From contig NC_080671.1 in NCBI RefSeq assembly GCF_030247195.1, positions 427,986,539 to 428,050,538 on the forward strand: DNA of 64,000 nucleotides, read 5' to 3'. Below, one piece after another: positions 47,533 through 58,570 of this stretch (the stretch's first letter is position 1; every line of letters starts with the position of its first letter). Both the position numbers and the translations under genes were made by a program. The notes below the pieces were generated by a model. That model made no database searches. It saw only the letters and a list, made by a program, of their open reading frames with translations, and was not told the DNA's origin. The stretch is from Topomyia yanbarensis. Lineage: Eukaryota > Arthropoda > Insecta > Diptera > Culicidae.

Positions 47533-48170
47533 GAGTTACTATTGAACGGACAAACGAGTAGAAAAAGCGCAAGCAGAATAAGGATTGGGGATGATGAAGA
47601 AATTGTGGATCCAATTGCGCTAGACAAAATTCGATAAGGTGTTCTAGAGCTGAAAATCGAGAAGGACGGAATTTCGATCGAACTTATAAAAGTCGGGAGT
47701 GGCCGGTTGTACGAAGCAATCCGCCGCGTGATCGGTACGATCTGGGTGGAAGGAAAAATATCTTTGAACTGGTATAAAAGCGACCCTCAATGTCGCCTAT
47801 AAGATACTCTCCCGTGTTCTGTTTCGCAGACTACGCACGCTAGCGGAAGCCGTTAACTGCGAATTATACAGCGGCTTTTGAGGAGGACGGTTAATGATAT
47901 AATACATGTGAAAAATTCTGGATAAATTCCGGGAATTCAACATCTTATGGTGGATTTTAAGACAACGTACGATTCAGTCAAATGAAACAAACTTTGGCAC
48001 ATAATGCTTGAACATGGCTTTCCTACAAAATTAATGGAGCTTATTCGTATGACACTGGATGGGTCAAAATCAAGCGTCAAAAAAGCCGGAGAGACATCCG
48101 ACTCGTTTGTTGTGTTAGATGGATCGAAGCGGGGCATTGCACTATCTGAGAGTACTCAATACCCATGTGG
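47533..48170 (+). pseudogene. RTE-like non-LTR reverse transcriptase relic
   Basis: The plus-strand frame reads ELLLNGQTSRKSASRIRIG and EEIVDPIALDKIR, then a TAA, then LELKIEKDGISIELIKVGSG and LYEAIRRVIGTIWVEGKISL. After a shift it reads NVAYKILSRVLFRRLRTLAE, then a stop. After further shifts it reads LWHIMLEHGFPTKLMELIRM and GSKSSVKKAGETSDSFVVLD. This order matches the fingers and palm of insect RTE-like (endonuclease-reverse transcriptase) LINEs. The QG.....L block is decayed and the catalytic FADD is not present. The clade name is from memory of family phrasing and could be off. Confidence 0.65.
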
Positions 48171-48182
48171 TTTCGTTTGAAG

Positions 48183-48653
48183 TTATGAACTAGCTGATCT
48201 TGACTTCACTGCATCTTCACTGCTGTTCCCGTATAGTGGAAGTGATCGCGGCAGTGGCAGATGATACAAAAGAATTGCAACAATTTTGGAAACGATGGCG
48301 GTTGAAATATTTAACGCAACTACAAGGCAGAGCGAAGCGTTGGCAACCACCGGTTCAAACCTCTGAGGGACAATCGGTACTAATACTGCAACAGGAACTC
48401 TAGAAAGATCTGTAGAAAAATTATATCCTGCTATCATCAGACCAGAAAGGCTTCCAGTTATAATCAAATCGATTTGTCCACCTGGTAAGTTTATATTAGA
48501 AATTTCAGCAATTTCTGGGTGTGCGAGGATGTTTGCCATTATTCTACTTTTAGACCCGTTGTATTGACGTACCTTTCGGCAGTGATGTCGTATGCAGAGC
48601 CAAGATATTTGTATACGAACACGGTGACTGAAGGACTGCCAACTAGGATGCAA
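48183..48653 (-). pseudogene. possible BEL/Pao protease-linker scrap
   Basis: The minus-strand frame contains ISNINLPGGQIDLIITGSLS, recalling the 'PG(x)IDL(I/V)IG' linker of LTR polyproteins seen also at 40.6 kb. It lacks the flanking protease and RT blocks, and the assignment is tentative. Confidence 0.3.
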
Positions 48654-48773
48654 CCGAGTTGCAGTGCAGTGCAGTTATCGAGAGGAGAACGTTTGCCGAT
48701 CTCGAACTGTGTCCAATGGTATAGGACATTCAGTTGAAAAATATGTTATTGGAGCTATTACGTTTAGAGAGCT

Positions 48774-48897
48774 TTAAACCTCCGGAAGTCGCGCTTATAG
48801 CCCACTGAATGAGCAGCCGCTGGCGCCCTAAGACGATTTCGCTAGATTTTCAGAGCAGCGTGCACTCAGTGTACTAGCGCGACTGCCGGAAGGTTAA
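48774..48897. mobile_element. 116-bp piggyBac-like MITE
   Basis: TTAA at 48774-48777 and 48894-48897 brackets 116 bp. The ends are imperfect inverted repeats: ACCTCCGGAAGTCGCGCTTA on the left and, inverted, CCTTCCGGCAGTCGCGCTAG on the right. Similarity continues through a CACTGA word. One end recurs at 23649-23673. It has no coding capacity. Confidence 0.65.
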
Positions 48898-50384
48898 AGC
48901 CTTGTGGGAAACACGTTGAACAATATTTTCCAAAAAAATTTGTGTCAGTTAACTAATTAATACCCATTGGTTAGATCAATGATATTCGAAACCATTGTTA
49001 TGTTACCACATTTACACATGCTTCCCACTCTCATATCACAGATCAATGAAAGCACAAAACTTTTTTTGATTTTACACGGCACCGCAAACCAACTGCCTGC
49101 CTGCATCAATAGCGGTAATGGTGCAACTGCACCAACAAAAATGGTAACTTTTGATCATGCCAGCACAAAAACGTACGTACAGCCTTTGTCACCCGATCCG
49201 ATAAACCACCGTGAAAACCCGAAACCGCACCTCGATGGAGTGCCACGAGTTTTGAAATAAATTGCATTAGTCGACCGACTGCACGCCACACCATTCCGTT
49301 CCAACAGCAGTAGTGGCTTCTATGGTCTGCTATGCATACAGCTAGATAACTATGCAGCAGGATTCAATGAAACGCGACCTGTTGCACATCGCAGAGGATG
49401 CCCTCCGGGGTCGATGCTGGCTCTTTCATTATGCAGAGGTTTTTAATCCCGAGTGGCTATCGGAGAGGCTGGTTTCGGTCTCCGGTCGATAGGAAGGGAT
49501 CTAACCACATACCGCCGCCGCTGGGTGAGGAAGTCGTGTCTGCCCACAGTCAATGCGGACAAAACTTTGTTGCGGTTGATTCTCACTTTTTGCCTTCCAC
49601 TGTTGATGATGATAGGGAAAGGATTTTCTCGGTAGTAGTCTCATTCTGACAAGCTCCAGTCAGTTAGTAGCACTAAACACAGCATGAAGCGCCCTCCTGT
49701 AGGCACTTTGGGATCAGCGGAAGCTGATTTCCATTCGGACAAATTGAAGCGTGTGCTAGCATAGAGAAGTCGTGCTTCCTGTTTCAATCTATGGCGTCCG
49801 GTTTTATACTATACTTTGAAGGAATTAGAGCGAATTAAAATAAGTGAGTTGTGAGCTGGTAGCAAGGTTGGAATCAAGGAGCTTTTATTCTCAGGTGATA
49901 CGATCCTTGAAATCGCCGATCAGCCATGATGGTTCTAAAAACGACAGCTAACAACATTGTTTACTACATCCCCATGCATGTTTGCTTGGATTTCAGTTTA
50001 TCAACAAAGTTGTTCGCTGTCATCTTTTTCCCCGCAGCTTGCTGCACGCTTACCTCACTCCTCACCTAGTTACTGCCAAAGACGAATCACCTTAGAACTC
50101 TAAGCACCTTGGTTGGAATGTTATCAGGTATCCCAATCAGACTATTATCCAAGTTATCCACACATTTTCTTTAATATCATATAAAAATTACGTTTTCTTC
50201 AAATATACTATGATTTAGCTGACCAACTCAGCTTACATATGATCCTTTGTTGTACGACGTTGAAACTTGAATATTGTGAAGAGCAGATGCAATAAATATT
50301 ATTCCTTAATGAATTTCCAAATATTCAGTGGAATACCATTCAACAACCTCTGGACAAATGTTCTACCACATTTTTGGACGGTTT
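48898..50384. other. no gene seen
   Basis: Frames at 48967-49260 (plus) and 49398-49649 (plus) have no recognised domain. Around 49740-49900 a short LINE-like stretch is possible but too decayed to call. Confidence 0.4.
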
Positions 50385-52400
50385 TTTGCCTTTCTCATAT
50401 AAAGAAAGGCTATGCAATCACTGTAAAAATCGACTTTTTAACCGAGGCCCGGAGGGCCGAGTGTCATACACCATTCGATTCAGTTCGTCAAGATCGGCAA
50501 ATGTCTGTGTGTGTATGTATGTGTGTGTGTATGTGTGTGTGTCATTTAAACTCACACAATTTTCTCAGAGATGGCTGAACCGATTTTCGCAAACTTAATT
50601 TCATCTGAAAGGTATAACGCTCCCATAAGCTGCTATTGAATTTTTAGTTGATCCGACTTCCGGTTCCGGAGTTACGGGTTGAAGAGTGAGGTCGCACAGC
50701 AAATTCCCATATAAACTGGTACCACCATGATGTTCAAATGATGTAAAACATATTAAAATTGATGTAACATTACTCTAGTTTGCGGGTCTGGATCACTAAT
50801 GATCAATCAAAGCAGCTTTGACCACATTGGCCACCTATGACGGTTCATGACGCCCCCGGGGAACCCGCCAAGTTCCTAAGCTAATATCACACCCATTCCC
50901 CAACGAATTCTCTACCGATTTTTACAAACTTGATTTCAAATGAAAGATACAGTAATGCCATTGACTGCTGCTGAATTTCATTCGGTTCTGACTCTTGCTT
51001 CCGGAGTTACAGGGGTGTTAGTAAGGATACACTAGAATTTCCCATATAAATCGGTACAATCGTAATACCTCAGAGGCTAAAAACTATTGAAATGGTCAAC
51101 AAATTACTTCTAATCGCAGATCTAGATCACTGATTGCCAATCAAACATTCTTTGAATATATTGTCCACTATCGACGATTCCGGAAGTCCGGAATTTCGGG
51201 CATATTCAACAATTAAAGTCACATCGGTTCATCGGTGATGACTGAACCGATTTTCTCAAACCAAGTCTCAAATGGAAGGCAAAATATGCAGTTGAGTATT
51301 CCGTCGCCGCCCCTCCCCACGCCTTGCCCTTACACCTCCCTCCTTCATCACTCCCCTCCCCTTGGACCTGCCCGCATTTCCTTCATCCACCCCGTATACT
51401 GAAATAAGATGAAGGATTTTTGACGCATCCTCCACTCCCACTCTACTAACCCCCCATTCCCTACATGTTCAAACTCATTCCACCAACCTTTCCAAATTAT
51501 AATCATATGAAGATAACATTGAACTCATGCTTATTAAGCTAATTAAATATTATTCTTTTGCCTTTCTCATATAGAAAGGTTATGCAATTGCTCCAAAAAC
51601 CGACTTTCTAACCGAGGCCCGGAGGGCTGAGTCTCATATAACATTCGACTCAATTCGCCGAGATCGCAAAATATCTGTGTGTATGTATGTATGTATGTAT
51701 GTATGTATGTATGTATGTATGTATGTATGTATGTATGTATGTATGCATGTATGTATGTATGTATGTATGTATGTATGTATGTGTGTATGTGCGGATTTGT
51801 TAACAAAATGTCCACATCGGTTTCTCGGAGAAGGCTGAACCGATTTTTACAAACTAAAATTCAAATGAAAGGTATAATATTCCCATAGGTTGCTATTGAA
51901 TTTCATTTTCAACCGACATCTTGTTCCGGATTACGAGTTGAAGAGTATGGTTACAAAACAAAATTTGTTGATTTGTCCACATCGGTTTCTCGGAATTTTC
52001 TGAACCGATTTTGACAAACTTAATTTTAAATGAAAGGTCCATCAGCTGCTGTTGAATTTTGTGTGAATCCGAGTTCTGGTTCCTGAATTACAGGGTGATA
52101 CGTACGATCACGCAGCAAATCCCGATTCTAACGAATTTTGCGATGAATGTACAAATGTGAAATTTTTTTCCAAAATGTACACAACTGTTGAATTTGTAGA
52201 TCTAGGTCACCAACAGTCATTCAAAGGCTCTTTGGTCACACTGGCCACCATCGACGGATCCTGAAGTATCCAAATTCAGAATAACGGTTATATTGGTTTC
52301 TCGAAAATGGCTAGACCGATTTGATCAACTTAGTCTCAAATGAAAGGTGTCGCGTCCCCGGAAACTGATATTAAATTCCATCTCCATCCGACTTCCGGCT
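50385..52400 (+). repeat. microsatellite-bearing dispersed repeat and its tandem modules, plus copies
   Basis: Two heads (near 50388 and 51559) carry 'gcctttctcatata..aaagg' followed by 'ggcccggagggc', the 'gatcg(g)caaa(a)ta/gtctgtgtgtatg' lead and a GT/GTAT array. Downstream, a module starting 'gaaccgattttnncaaac' plus 'tcaaatgaaagg' and ending in 'cttccggttccggagttacgggtt'-like text recurs near 50579, 50922, 51245, 51838, 51995 and 52313. Several spacings are about 320-340 bp. The same module occurs inverted at 2030-3115. It is non-coding, and the class is not recognised. Confidence 0.65.
51677..51793. repeat. (GTAT)n microsatellite
   Basis: A run of about 29 GTAT units with single variants (gcat, gtgt) inside the dispersed repeat. 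Tyr-Val/Cys-Met type frames here are artefacts. Confidence 0.95.
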
Positions 52401-52549
52401 CCGGAGTTATGGGTTGTGGAGTGCGATCACATAGAAAACTCCGATTCAAACCGATACCGCGATGAATGCAAAAAGGTGCTCTTATATATGTACTTGCCAA
52501 GTGTAATAAGAATGAGATTTCCATAATGTTATATTGTACGAACCAGCTA

Positions 52550-52818
52550 TTAGGGACCATTCATAAATTACGTAACGCTTTTAGGGGGGGGGGGAGGGGG
52601 TACGACAAGTTGTGACAAGTTGTGACATAGGGGGGAGGGGGTGTTAACTAGATCGTTACGTAACATGTTTTCATCGAAGAAAAAAAAATTTTTCTTGGAA
52701 TTAGTTACGTAACAGGGGAGGGGGGGATGGAAAAATTTGTGACAATTTGTTACATAGGGGGAGGGGGGAGTCAATTTTGGGCAATTTTTGCGTTACGTAA
52801 TTTATGAATGGTCCCTTA
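52550..52818. mobile_element. PIF/Harbinger-like MITE, 263 bp
   Basis: Ends read GGGACCATTCATAAATTACG on both sides, inverted, with TTA flanking each end (52550-52552 and 52816-52818), the 3-bp target typical of PIF/Harbinger. The interior has G-rich runs (ggggggggg) and repeated 'gttacgtaac' words. No protein. Confidence 0.75.
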
Positions 52819-53320
52819 TATCATAGTTTGGAGAAATGAGAAATGCACAATTGCACCTCTAGGTGGATTAAAACAGGTTTTTCTTCTTTCTGCTGCTTTA
52901 TCAGACCCTCTTCACAATCACCCAATAACGTTCAATGGGCCGAAGCTGAGGGCAGTTTGGTGGATTGTTGTTTTTCTCAACAGAATCTCCATTTAAAGCG
53001 ACCTGTCAGCATCGCTTACATCCTCCCCTACAACAGCAGTATGCATAACATTGTTGACCTGGAAGGTTTTTTGTGTCGACTTTCGGATAGGTCCCGTTGT
53101 CCATCAAAATGCATGAAATGTACACATTGTTTTCGTTCTGCACTCTGTTTGATGATTTTCTGATTTTTATAGGTCTTCAAATTATTTTATTTCTTGATGC
53201 ATCGGATCATTCCGACGCTCATTCTCTCATTATTGGCCAGATCACGTACCGACATTCGATTTATCGCTTGTGATTAGAGATACCACTTTCTGATCCAATT
53301 TCACTTGTACCATTTTAGGA
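52819..53320. other. no clear gene
   Basis: A 106-codon plus-strand frame at 52843-53163 has no recognised domain. A plus-strand reading around 52880-53160 has the feel of a decayed transposase, but no catalytic motif could be fixed. Confidence 0.35.
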
Positions 53321-53329
53321 CGAACAAAA

Positions 53330-54110
53330 TCGGAGAATTCGAATGGCTTTATTCTTACATTGGGCAAAATAAGGGAATTTTGGGTTTTGGGGTATTTAAA
53401 CCCCAAAATCACCTGTTTTTAATAAAAAAAAACCTTATATATCTAATCCACGCTGGAAATCGTACATGAATTGTACTGATTGTTACGTAAAAAAAGTATT
53501 TCCATCTTGGGCAGAATAGGGGAAGTTGGGGATTTGGGATCTTTTAAATCAGAAATCTTATTGTATTAATCAATTCCTGAATCGCTATTTTTTACTAACG
53601 AAGTCGTATGTAAAATATCACCTTAATTGAAAAAAAAATCTCAGAAATTAACTGAGGTGGTTTGAGTTTAAATATAAAACAGGAAATTAGGGTTTTGTAA
53701 CACTTGAACCCCAAATTCACCTATTTTTTAATAAAACAGTTTACATCTCTGATTCACGCTGGAAATCATACATGAATTGTACCGAGTATTACGTAAACAA
53801 ACCTAAGAAAGCTTATAAAAGTATTTTCATCTTAGGCAGAATACGGGAAGTTGGGGTTTTGGGACAATTTGTCGTTCGTATTTCAGTATTTCAACTATTC
53901 TTGATATTATCTCGACTATTCTTCAATAAATGTACATGCAATGCAATATTTTTAATGTTGAAACACTCAGTAACTGATCCAGAAGTTGTTCATTATTGGT
54001 GAAATACAGGAAGTTTTGATTCAGAAATCTTATTGCATTAATAAATACCTGAATTGCTATAATTTGCTTATGAAGTCGTATGTAAAATATCATCTAAATT
54101 TCATGCAGCT
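53330..54110. repeat. tandem duplication, about 310-480 bp spacing
   Basis: The blocks 'cacgctggaaatc(g/a)tacatgaattgtac', 'ggcagaata(g/c)gggaagttgggg', 'tcagaaatcttattg(t/c)attaat' and 'gaagtcgtatgtaaaatatca' occur in the same order near 53450-53625 and 53755-54090. The second copy is longer by an insertion. Confidence 0.75.
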
Positions 54111-54540
54111 TTTGGTTCCATAGTAACAGGTTGGTTATTGTGGTCACATAGGAATTTTTCATATAAACCGGTACAATCGTAATACCTCATAGGTTAAACA
54201 TCTTTTGAAATGAACATCAAATTAATTTGATTCGCTGAGAATGAATCGAAGATTTTTCCATATATTGTCCACTATCAGTAATTCCGGATGTCCCGGGTCC
54301 TGGGCATATTCCAGAATTAAAGCCACTGATGACAACCAATTTTCACTTAGTATCAAATGGAAGGTTTAATATGAAGTTGGGTGTTGCACCCCCCATCCAC
54401 CCCTCCCTCTCTTTCATCTCACACCCCTCTCCAGCTCTCTTACACCAACCCTCCCAACTCAGACCAACGTCACACCCGCATTCGCTTCATCCAGCCGTAG
54501 AGCAAAGTATGTCAGGTTGTTCCTTACTTCTCACACGTGA
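54111..54540 (+). repeat. further decayed copy of the 50.4-kb module
   Basis: Contains 'cttttggttccatagtaacaggttg', 'acataggaatttttcatataaaccggtacaatcgtaatacctca' and 'tatcaaatggaagg', all matching text in the 50.9-51.3 kb modules. Confidence 0.55.
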
Positions 54541-54869
54541 TCCCTAAAAGTATTTTAAACTAAAAGTATTATTTATCGTTAAATAGAGTTATTATGTGCG
54601 ATATAGTGATAAAAATGTGAAATCGAGACTAAATGTCAAAAACTTTAATGCTTATGAAATTTTCCGGTAACGGATCTATTTTTATTGTGTTTCTGAGGAT
54701 TTTTCACGTTCAATAAGGTACAGTTTATTAAAATTGAGTGAAGAATATTAGAGAAATATGCACGAGAAACTGCAAAAATTCAATATGCATGACAAAAAGC
54801 CCTATAACCCCAACTTCTCGTATTCGGACAATGGTTAAAAAGGTTCCGTTCGGTTTCGGAAATTTTATG

Positions 54870-55110
54870 ACGTTAGAAAAACTGCAAAATATGTATGATT
54901 TGTACCACGGAGCAGAAAAATGATAAAAATAGGGGATTTTGGGGACAAAATTTCCCAGTGCCCCACTTTCCCATATTTTGCGAGAAACAGATATATCTCA
55001 TCTCAAATACTAAGGTACTAATACTAACTTCCTTTAAAAAGAGCTCTGAATTGTAATTTTCTGAGTGCTACTTCAAAACTTACAGCATTTAATATATTTT
55101 TCCATAGCAC
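54870..55110 (+). repeat. repeat shared with the interior of the hAT element
   Basis: From 'gaaaaactgcaaaatatgta' onward the text parallels 28360-28590: both have 'atgatttgta', 'aaaaatagggg', 'aagaaacagat/gagaaacagat', 'cctttaaaaa' and 'tgtaattttctaaagg/ctgag'. It is an older copy of the same sequence. Confidence 0.6.
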
Positions 55111-55137
55111 CAAGTTCAAAAATTTCAATCGAAGTGG

Positions 55138-55661
55138 GTGGGGGTTAGAGATGGGCGAAACAGTTCACTTCGAAGAACCATTCCCGACTGAACAGTTCTG
55201 TAAAAAGAACTAGTTCAGATGAACCGTTCTTCCGTTCAGCTGATAATTTACTTGTATCTAGCGAATGTCTCTCAAAACATTCGATTCTTGGAGAGGAACC
55301 AAACAGATGCTGCCCAAACTATTATACCCCTGTATGCTTAACAAGTTCATCAAGGGTAGCGATTTCTTCATGATGTATAACTAGAGAAATAGAGAATGTG
55401 ATGAGTCGTTCTTCGCCGGTTCCATTCTGGGAGAGCACAGAGAGCGGTTTGTGGGACGGCAAGTCGGTTCATTTTCATTCGTTCGCCTAAAAATTGGTCC
55501 GAGAAATTCGCCAAACGGCTTTAGGTCAGGTTCAGTTCATTCGCTTTGAAGAGAATTGAGAACTACCGTTCTTTTAAAAAGAACTTCCGTTCGCTCATTC
55601 TCTTCGAAGAACCAGTTCACTTGAACCGTTCGCGAACGAATGGCCCATCTCTAGTGGGGGT
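55138..55661. mobile_element. hAT MITE, 508 bp, 8-bp target duplication
   Basis: GTGGGGGT flanks both ends exactly (55138-55145 and 55654-55661). The ends are TAGAGATGGGC inverted on both sides. The subtermini are filled with GTTC/GAAC words (gaacggttc-like), typical of this hAT group. No coding sequence. Confidence 0.85.
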
Positions 55662-55829
55662 CCTAATAATGTGAAATTTGGCATCTGAGCTTACTTTGAC
55701 ATTTGTCACAATATGAGGAGGGGCCTTTGAGAATTGAATAAAAAATAATTTTGCGATTACCAACTGGCCATATGTAAGCTGTTTGTTCACCGATTTCAAT
55801 TTTTTCCTTATTGGATAGGTATATCTTCT

Positions 55830-56410
55830 ACAAAAACGGTGGGAAAAAGTAATGGAAAATAAATAAGTGTATCCGAAGTAATTGTAAAAACAGTAATTGT
55901 AATTTTTTGAGAGAATTTAAATATGTTGAAAAATATTTGCAGCCATCAATTACAACAAGTATAAAGAAAATGTATACTGAAATCAATTACAATCTATTGG
56001 TACATGAAAAGGTATACGTCAACGTTTTGAATTCGAAGTTTTTTACCAACCAAATTAAATTTCTGCACTTCTGTGTATTTTTGTTCATTTTTTGAGAAAA
56101 TATAAAAATTGATCGTTCATAAATTTTATCCGAAATCCAATTACAATCTATTGGTGTATAAAGAAGTATAAGTCATCGCTTTTAATTCCAAGTTATTTGC
56201 AAATTAAACCAAATTTCTGCAGTTCTACGTATTTTTGACTATTCTTCGAGAATATACAGGAATTTGTTCATTCAGAAATTGTAGCCGCCATCAATTACAA
56301 TCGATTTGTGTATAAAAACTATAGGTTATCGCTTTAAATTTAAAGTTATATGACGAATATTTTAAAATGTTTGAACTTCTTCGTATTTACTGAATTTTTC
56401 CTATTACACA
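55830..56410. repeat. 154-bp tandem repeat, about three units
   Basis: 'caattacaatc(t/g)att' begins at 55984, 56138 and 56292, an exact 154-bp period. Each unit also has 'gtata(a/c)gtcatcg', 'aaatttctgcagttct' and 'gagaatata' type words. A partial, rearranged unit precedes the first. Confidence 0.8.
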
Positions 56411-56419
56411 CAATTATTT

Positions 56420-56876
56420 TACTGTATAGATTTTGTTGGCTATTTTCGGCAAATTTGAAACTAAGAGAAACGAAAGCAATGAAATTGAAAGACGGATAGG
56501 ATAGGCATGATCGAAAGGAAATGTGAAGAATTCTTTGCCTTCTGCAGAGTAGGAGTTGGGCGTTGCACCCAAGTCTACCGCATGGTAGAACATAACTCAT
56601 CATCATGTTTGCCGGCGTCGGCGGTAAAACATGATGATGAGTTATGTTCTACCATGCGGTAGACTTGGGTGCAACGCCCAACTCCTACTCTGCAGAAGGC
56701 AAAGAATTCTTCACATTTCCTTTCGATCATGCCCATATGAGCCAGCCTAGTTCTAGTTTTCCGTTCTAAGTTTATAACTGATTCGCTCTAGAATACCTAT
56801 CCGTCTTTCAATTTCATTGCTTTCGTTTCTCTTAGTTTCAAATTTGCCGAAAATAGCCAACAAAATCGATACAGTA
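56420..56876. repeat. large palindrome: arms of about 190 bp, 16-bp spacer
   Basis: The left arm 56420-56610 pairs with 56627-56733 and 56796-56876. The right arm has an extra 62 bp (56734-56795). The inner 107 bp are close to perfect, and the spacer gccggcgtcggcggta is GC-rich in an AT-rich setting. Each arm contains 'cccaactcctactctgcag' or its inverse. No flanking duplication or transposase was seen. Confidence 0.9.
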
Positions 56877-57470
56877 GAACCTTGCGGCAATTAAAACATA
56901 GTAACACACAATTATTTTGTAACTTGCATGCAATATTACGTTTCTTCGCGTTTGTACGAAACATTTTGATGTAATAGTATCCATAATATGTAATTCGCAA
57001 AACTATTTAGTAAACACGTTACATTTCAAGCCGTAAAACGATACAAGGCGCAAATAATTTTAACCAAACGTGTGCCACGTGTGCGTTGTGAAAATCTACT
57101 GCCTAAAACCTCAAAAAAGCATAGTTACTTTGTAACCAACGGGTTTCAAATTCTCCAATTCGACCCAAATCAAAATGAAAATTTGTTCTGCTTTATATAT
57201 TTGTTTTCAATTTACTTGAGAGTGATAATTATATAAAATTGAATTTAGCAGAATCAAGGGGCAAACTTTGATCGAAATGCTTGAATTATATAATTATTAA
57301 TGAATTTACTAATCCATAATTTTAAAATTTAGCTAGGTATAATACTAAACCATGCGCCAAAAAATAAGGAAAGATAGCGAAGTAATCACTCTCAAAAGAA
57401 CAATACAAGCAAGGATAGAATAACCGTCGATTCAAAAGTGATCGTAATTGAATATTAGGATGGCTACATA
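56877..57470. other. no gene seen
   Basis: AT-rich sequence with no recognised coding, RNA or repeat-end signal. Confidence 0.45.
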
Positions 57471-57479
57471 CGAAACTCT

Positions 57480-58105
57480 GCGTCTACGGGATGTAGAACC
57501 ACGATTAATATAGTAGGTGGGTTTCGTTGCGTTCAGGATGTGAGAGTGAGAGTTCCGGTGTGGGGGAGAGACCGAGGGCTATAAAAGGAGATGAAGTGAT
57601 GTGGGCAGGCCTCTTTTAATAAGTACGACACTAAAGTGATGGGAATGCGGTCCCTCGAGCGCGGTTTAAGGTTAAACCAAAAAGCTACATTCGGGCGAAA
57701 CTTAAGTGAAATGTGCCATCAAAAATCACCGTTGTGATATAGTGAGGCGGGATGTTCGCAGAGTGGTGTCCTTTGGACGAAGAAAAGCGCGGCTATCAGG
57801 ACCGGCAGTGAGCGTGTCGCAAAGTTAGAGGTCCAATAGATAGACGCATACCCGAATTAAAATTTCTAGTGTCCGCTCGAGTATGCCCTGATCGTACGTC
57901 AACACACGATCCCACTTCCCGTTGATCGATCACCCCGCGCGAGTGACCATACCTCGTCGATCTCGCCATTGAGAGCGATGTGGAATACAGTTGTGAAAAA
58001 AGACACGTTGGTCCCAACACTAAGAAGCCTGACTTCACACCCTGTCTCCCCCTCGTCATCACATCAGCAACCACTACTACGGTGGTAGTCCGATCCAGCT
58101 ATCTC
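57480..58105 (+). other. GC-richer flank with TATA-like motif
   Basis: Composition rises sharply compared with the preceding AT-rich DNA. It contains 'gggctataaaaggag' (TATA-like, about 57578-57592) and no long frame. It lies just outside the R1-type target duplication, so it is either part of an older element into which the LINE inserted or a promoter/5' UTR of an unseen gene. Confidence 0.35.
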
Positions 58106-58120
58106 ACACTATCCGGTCAT
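58106..58120 (+). repeat. R1-type LINE target-site duplication, left
   Basis: ACACTATCCGGTCAT, identical to 63625-63639 after the A-rich tail. 14-15 bp is a usual size for R1-clade insertions. Confidence 0.8.
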
Positions 58121-58570
58121 AACTCCGCTAGCGAATGACGGATCTCAATAGTGGCATGTCTGTAATAATATACGTACATGGAACTATTGAGAACCAGATC
58201 TACAGGTCCAAAGCCCTGGTAAAGGAGGATGGTTGTGATGATCTGGGCAGAGGTCACCACGTAAAGCAAGGTAGGTCATAACCCCAATTCCAAGGCGTGA
58301 AGCGACCCGTGCCGAGGGATGAGTGATCGAGGGGGTGAAAAAGATGCTCGATCGTTAACGGAGCCTGTGGGGTACCTGGGCAACCCCCACAGTAAGCGTC
58401 CCTTACCACGCTAATGCGGAGCTCTGGCGTGGCGGACATTTATTCTCGCGCTACTCGTGGGATTTGATATAGAGAGCAAAAATAAAAACAACAAACAATC
58501 GGAGGTGCCAAACCCCTTTGCTAGAGGTGGTTTGGCGAGGTCTCCCCCCCGTGGGGAGAGTAGTGGAGCG

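Noticed and set aside
51567..51888. Cys-Met-Tyr-Val and His-Thr-Tyr-Ile repeat ORFs
   Set aside because: Translations of the GTAT microsatellite.
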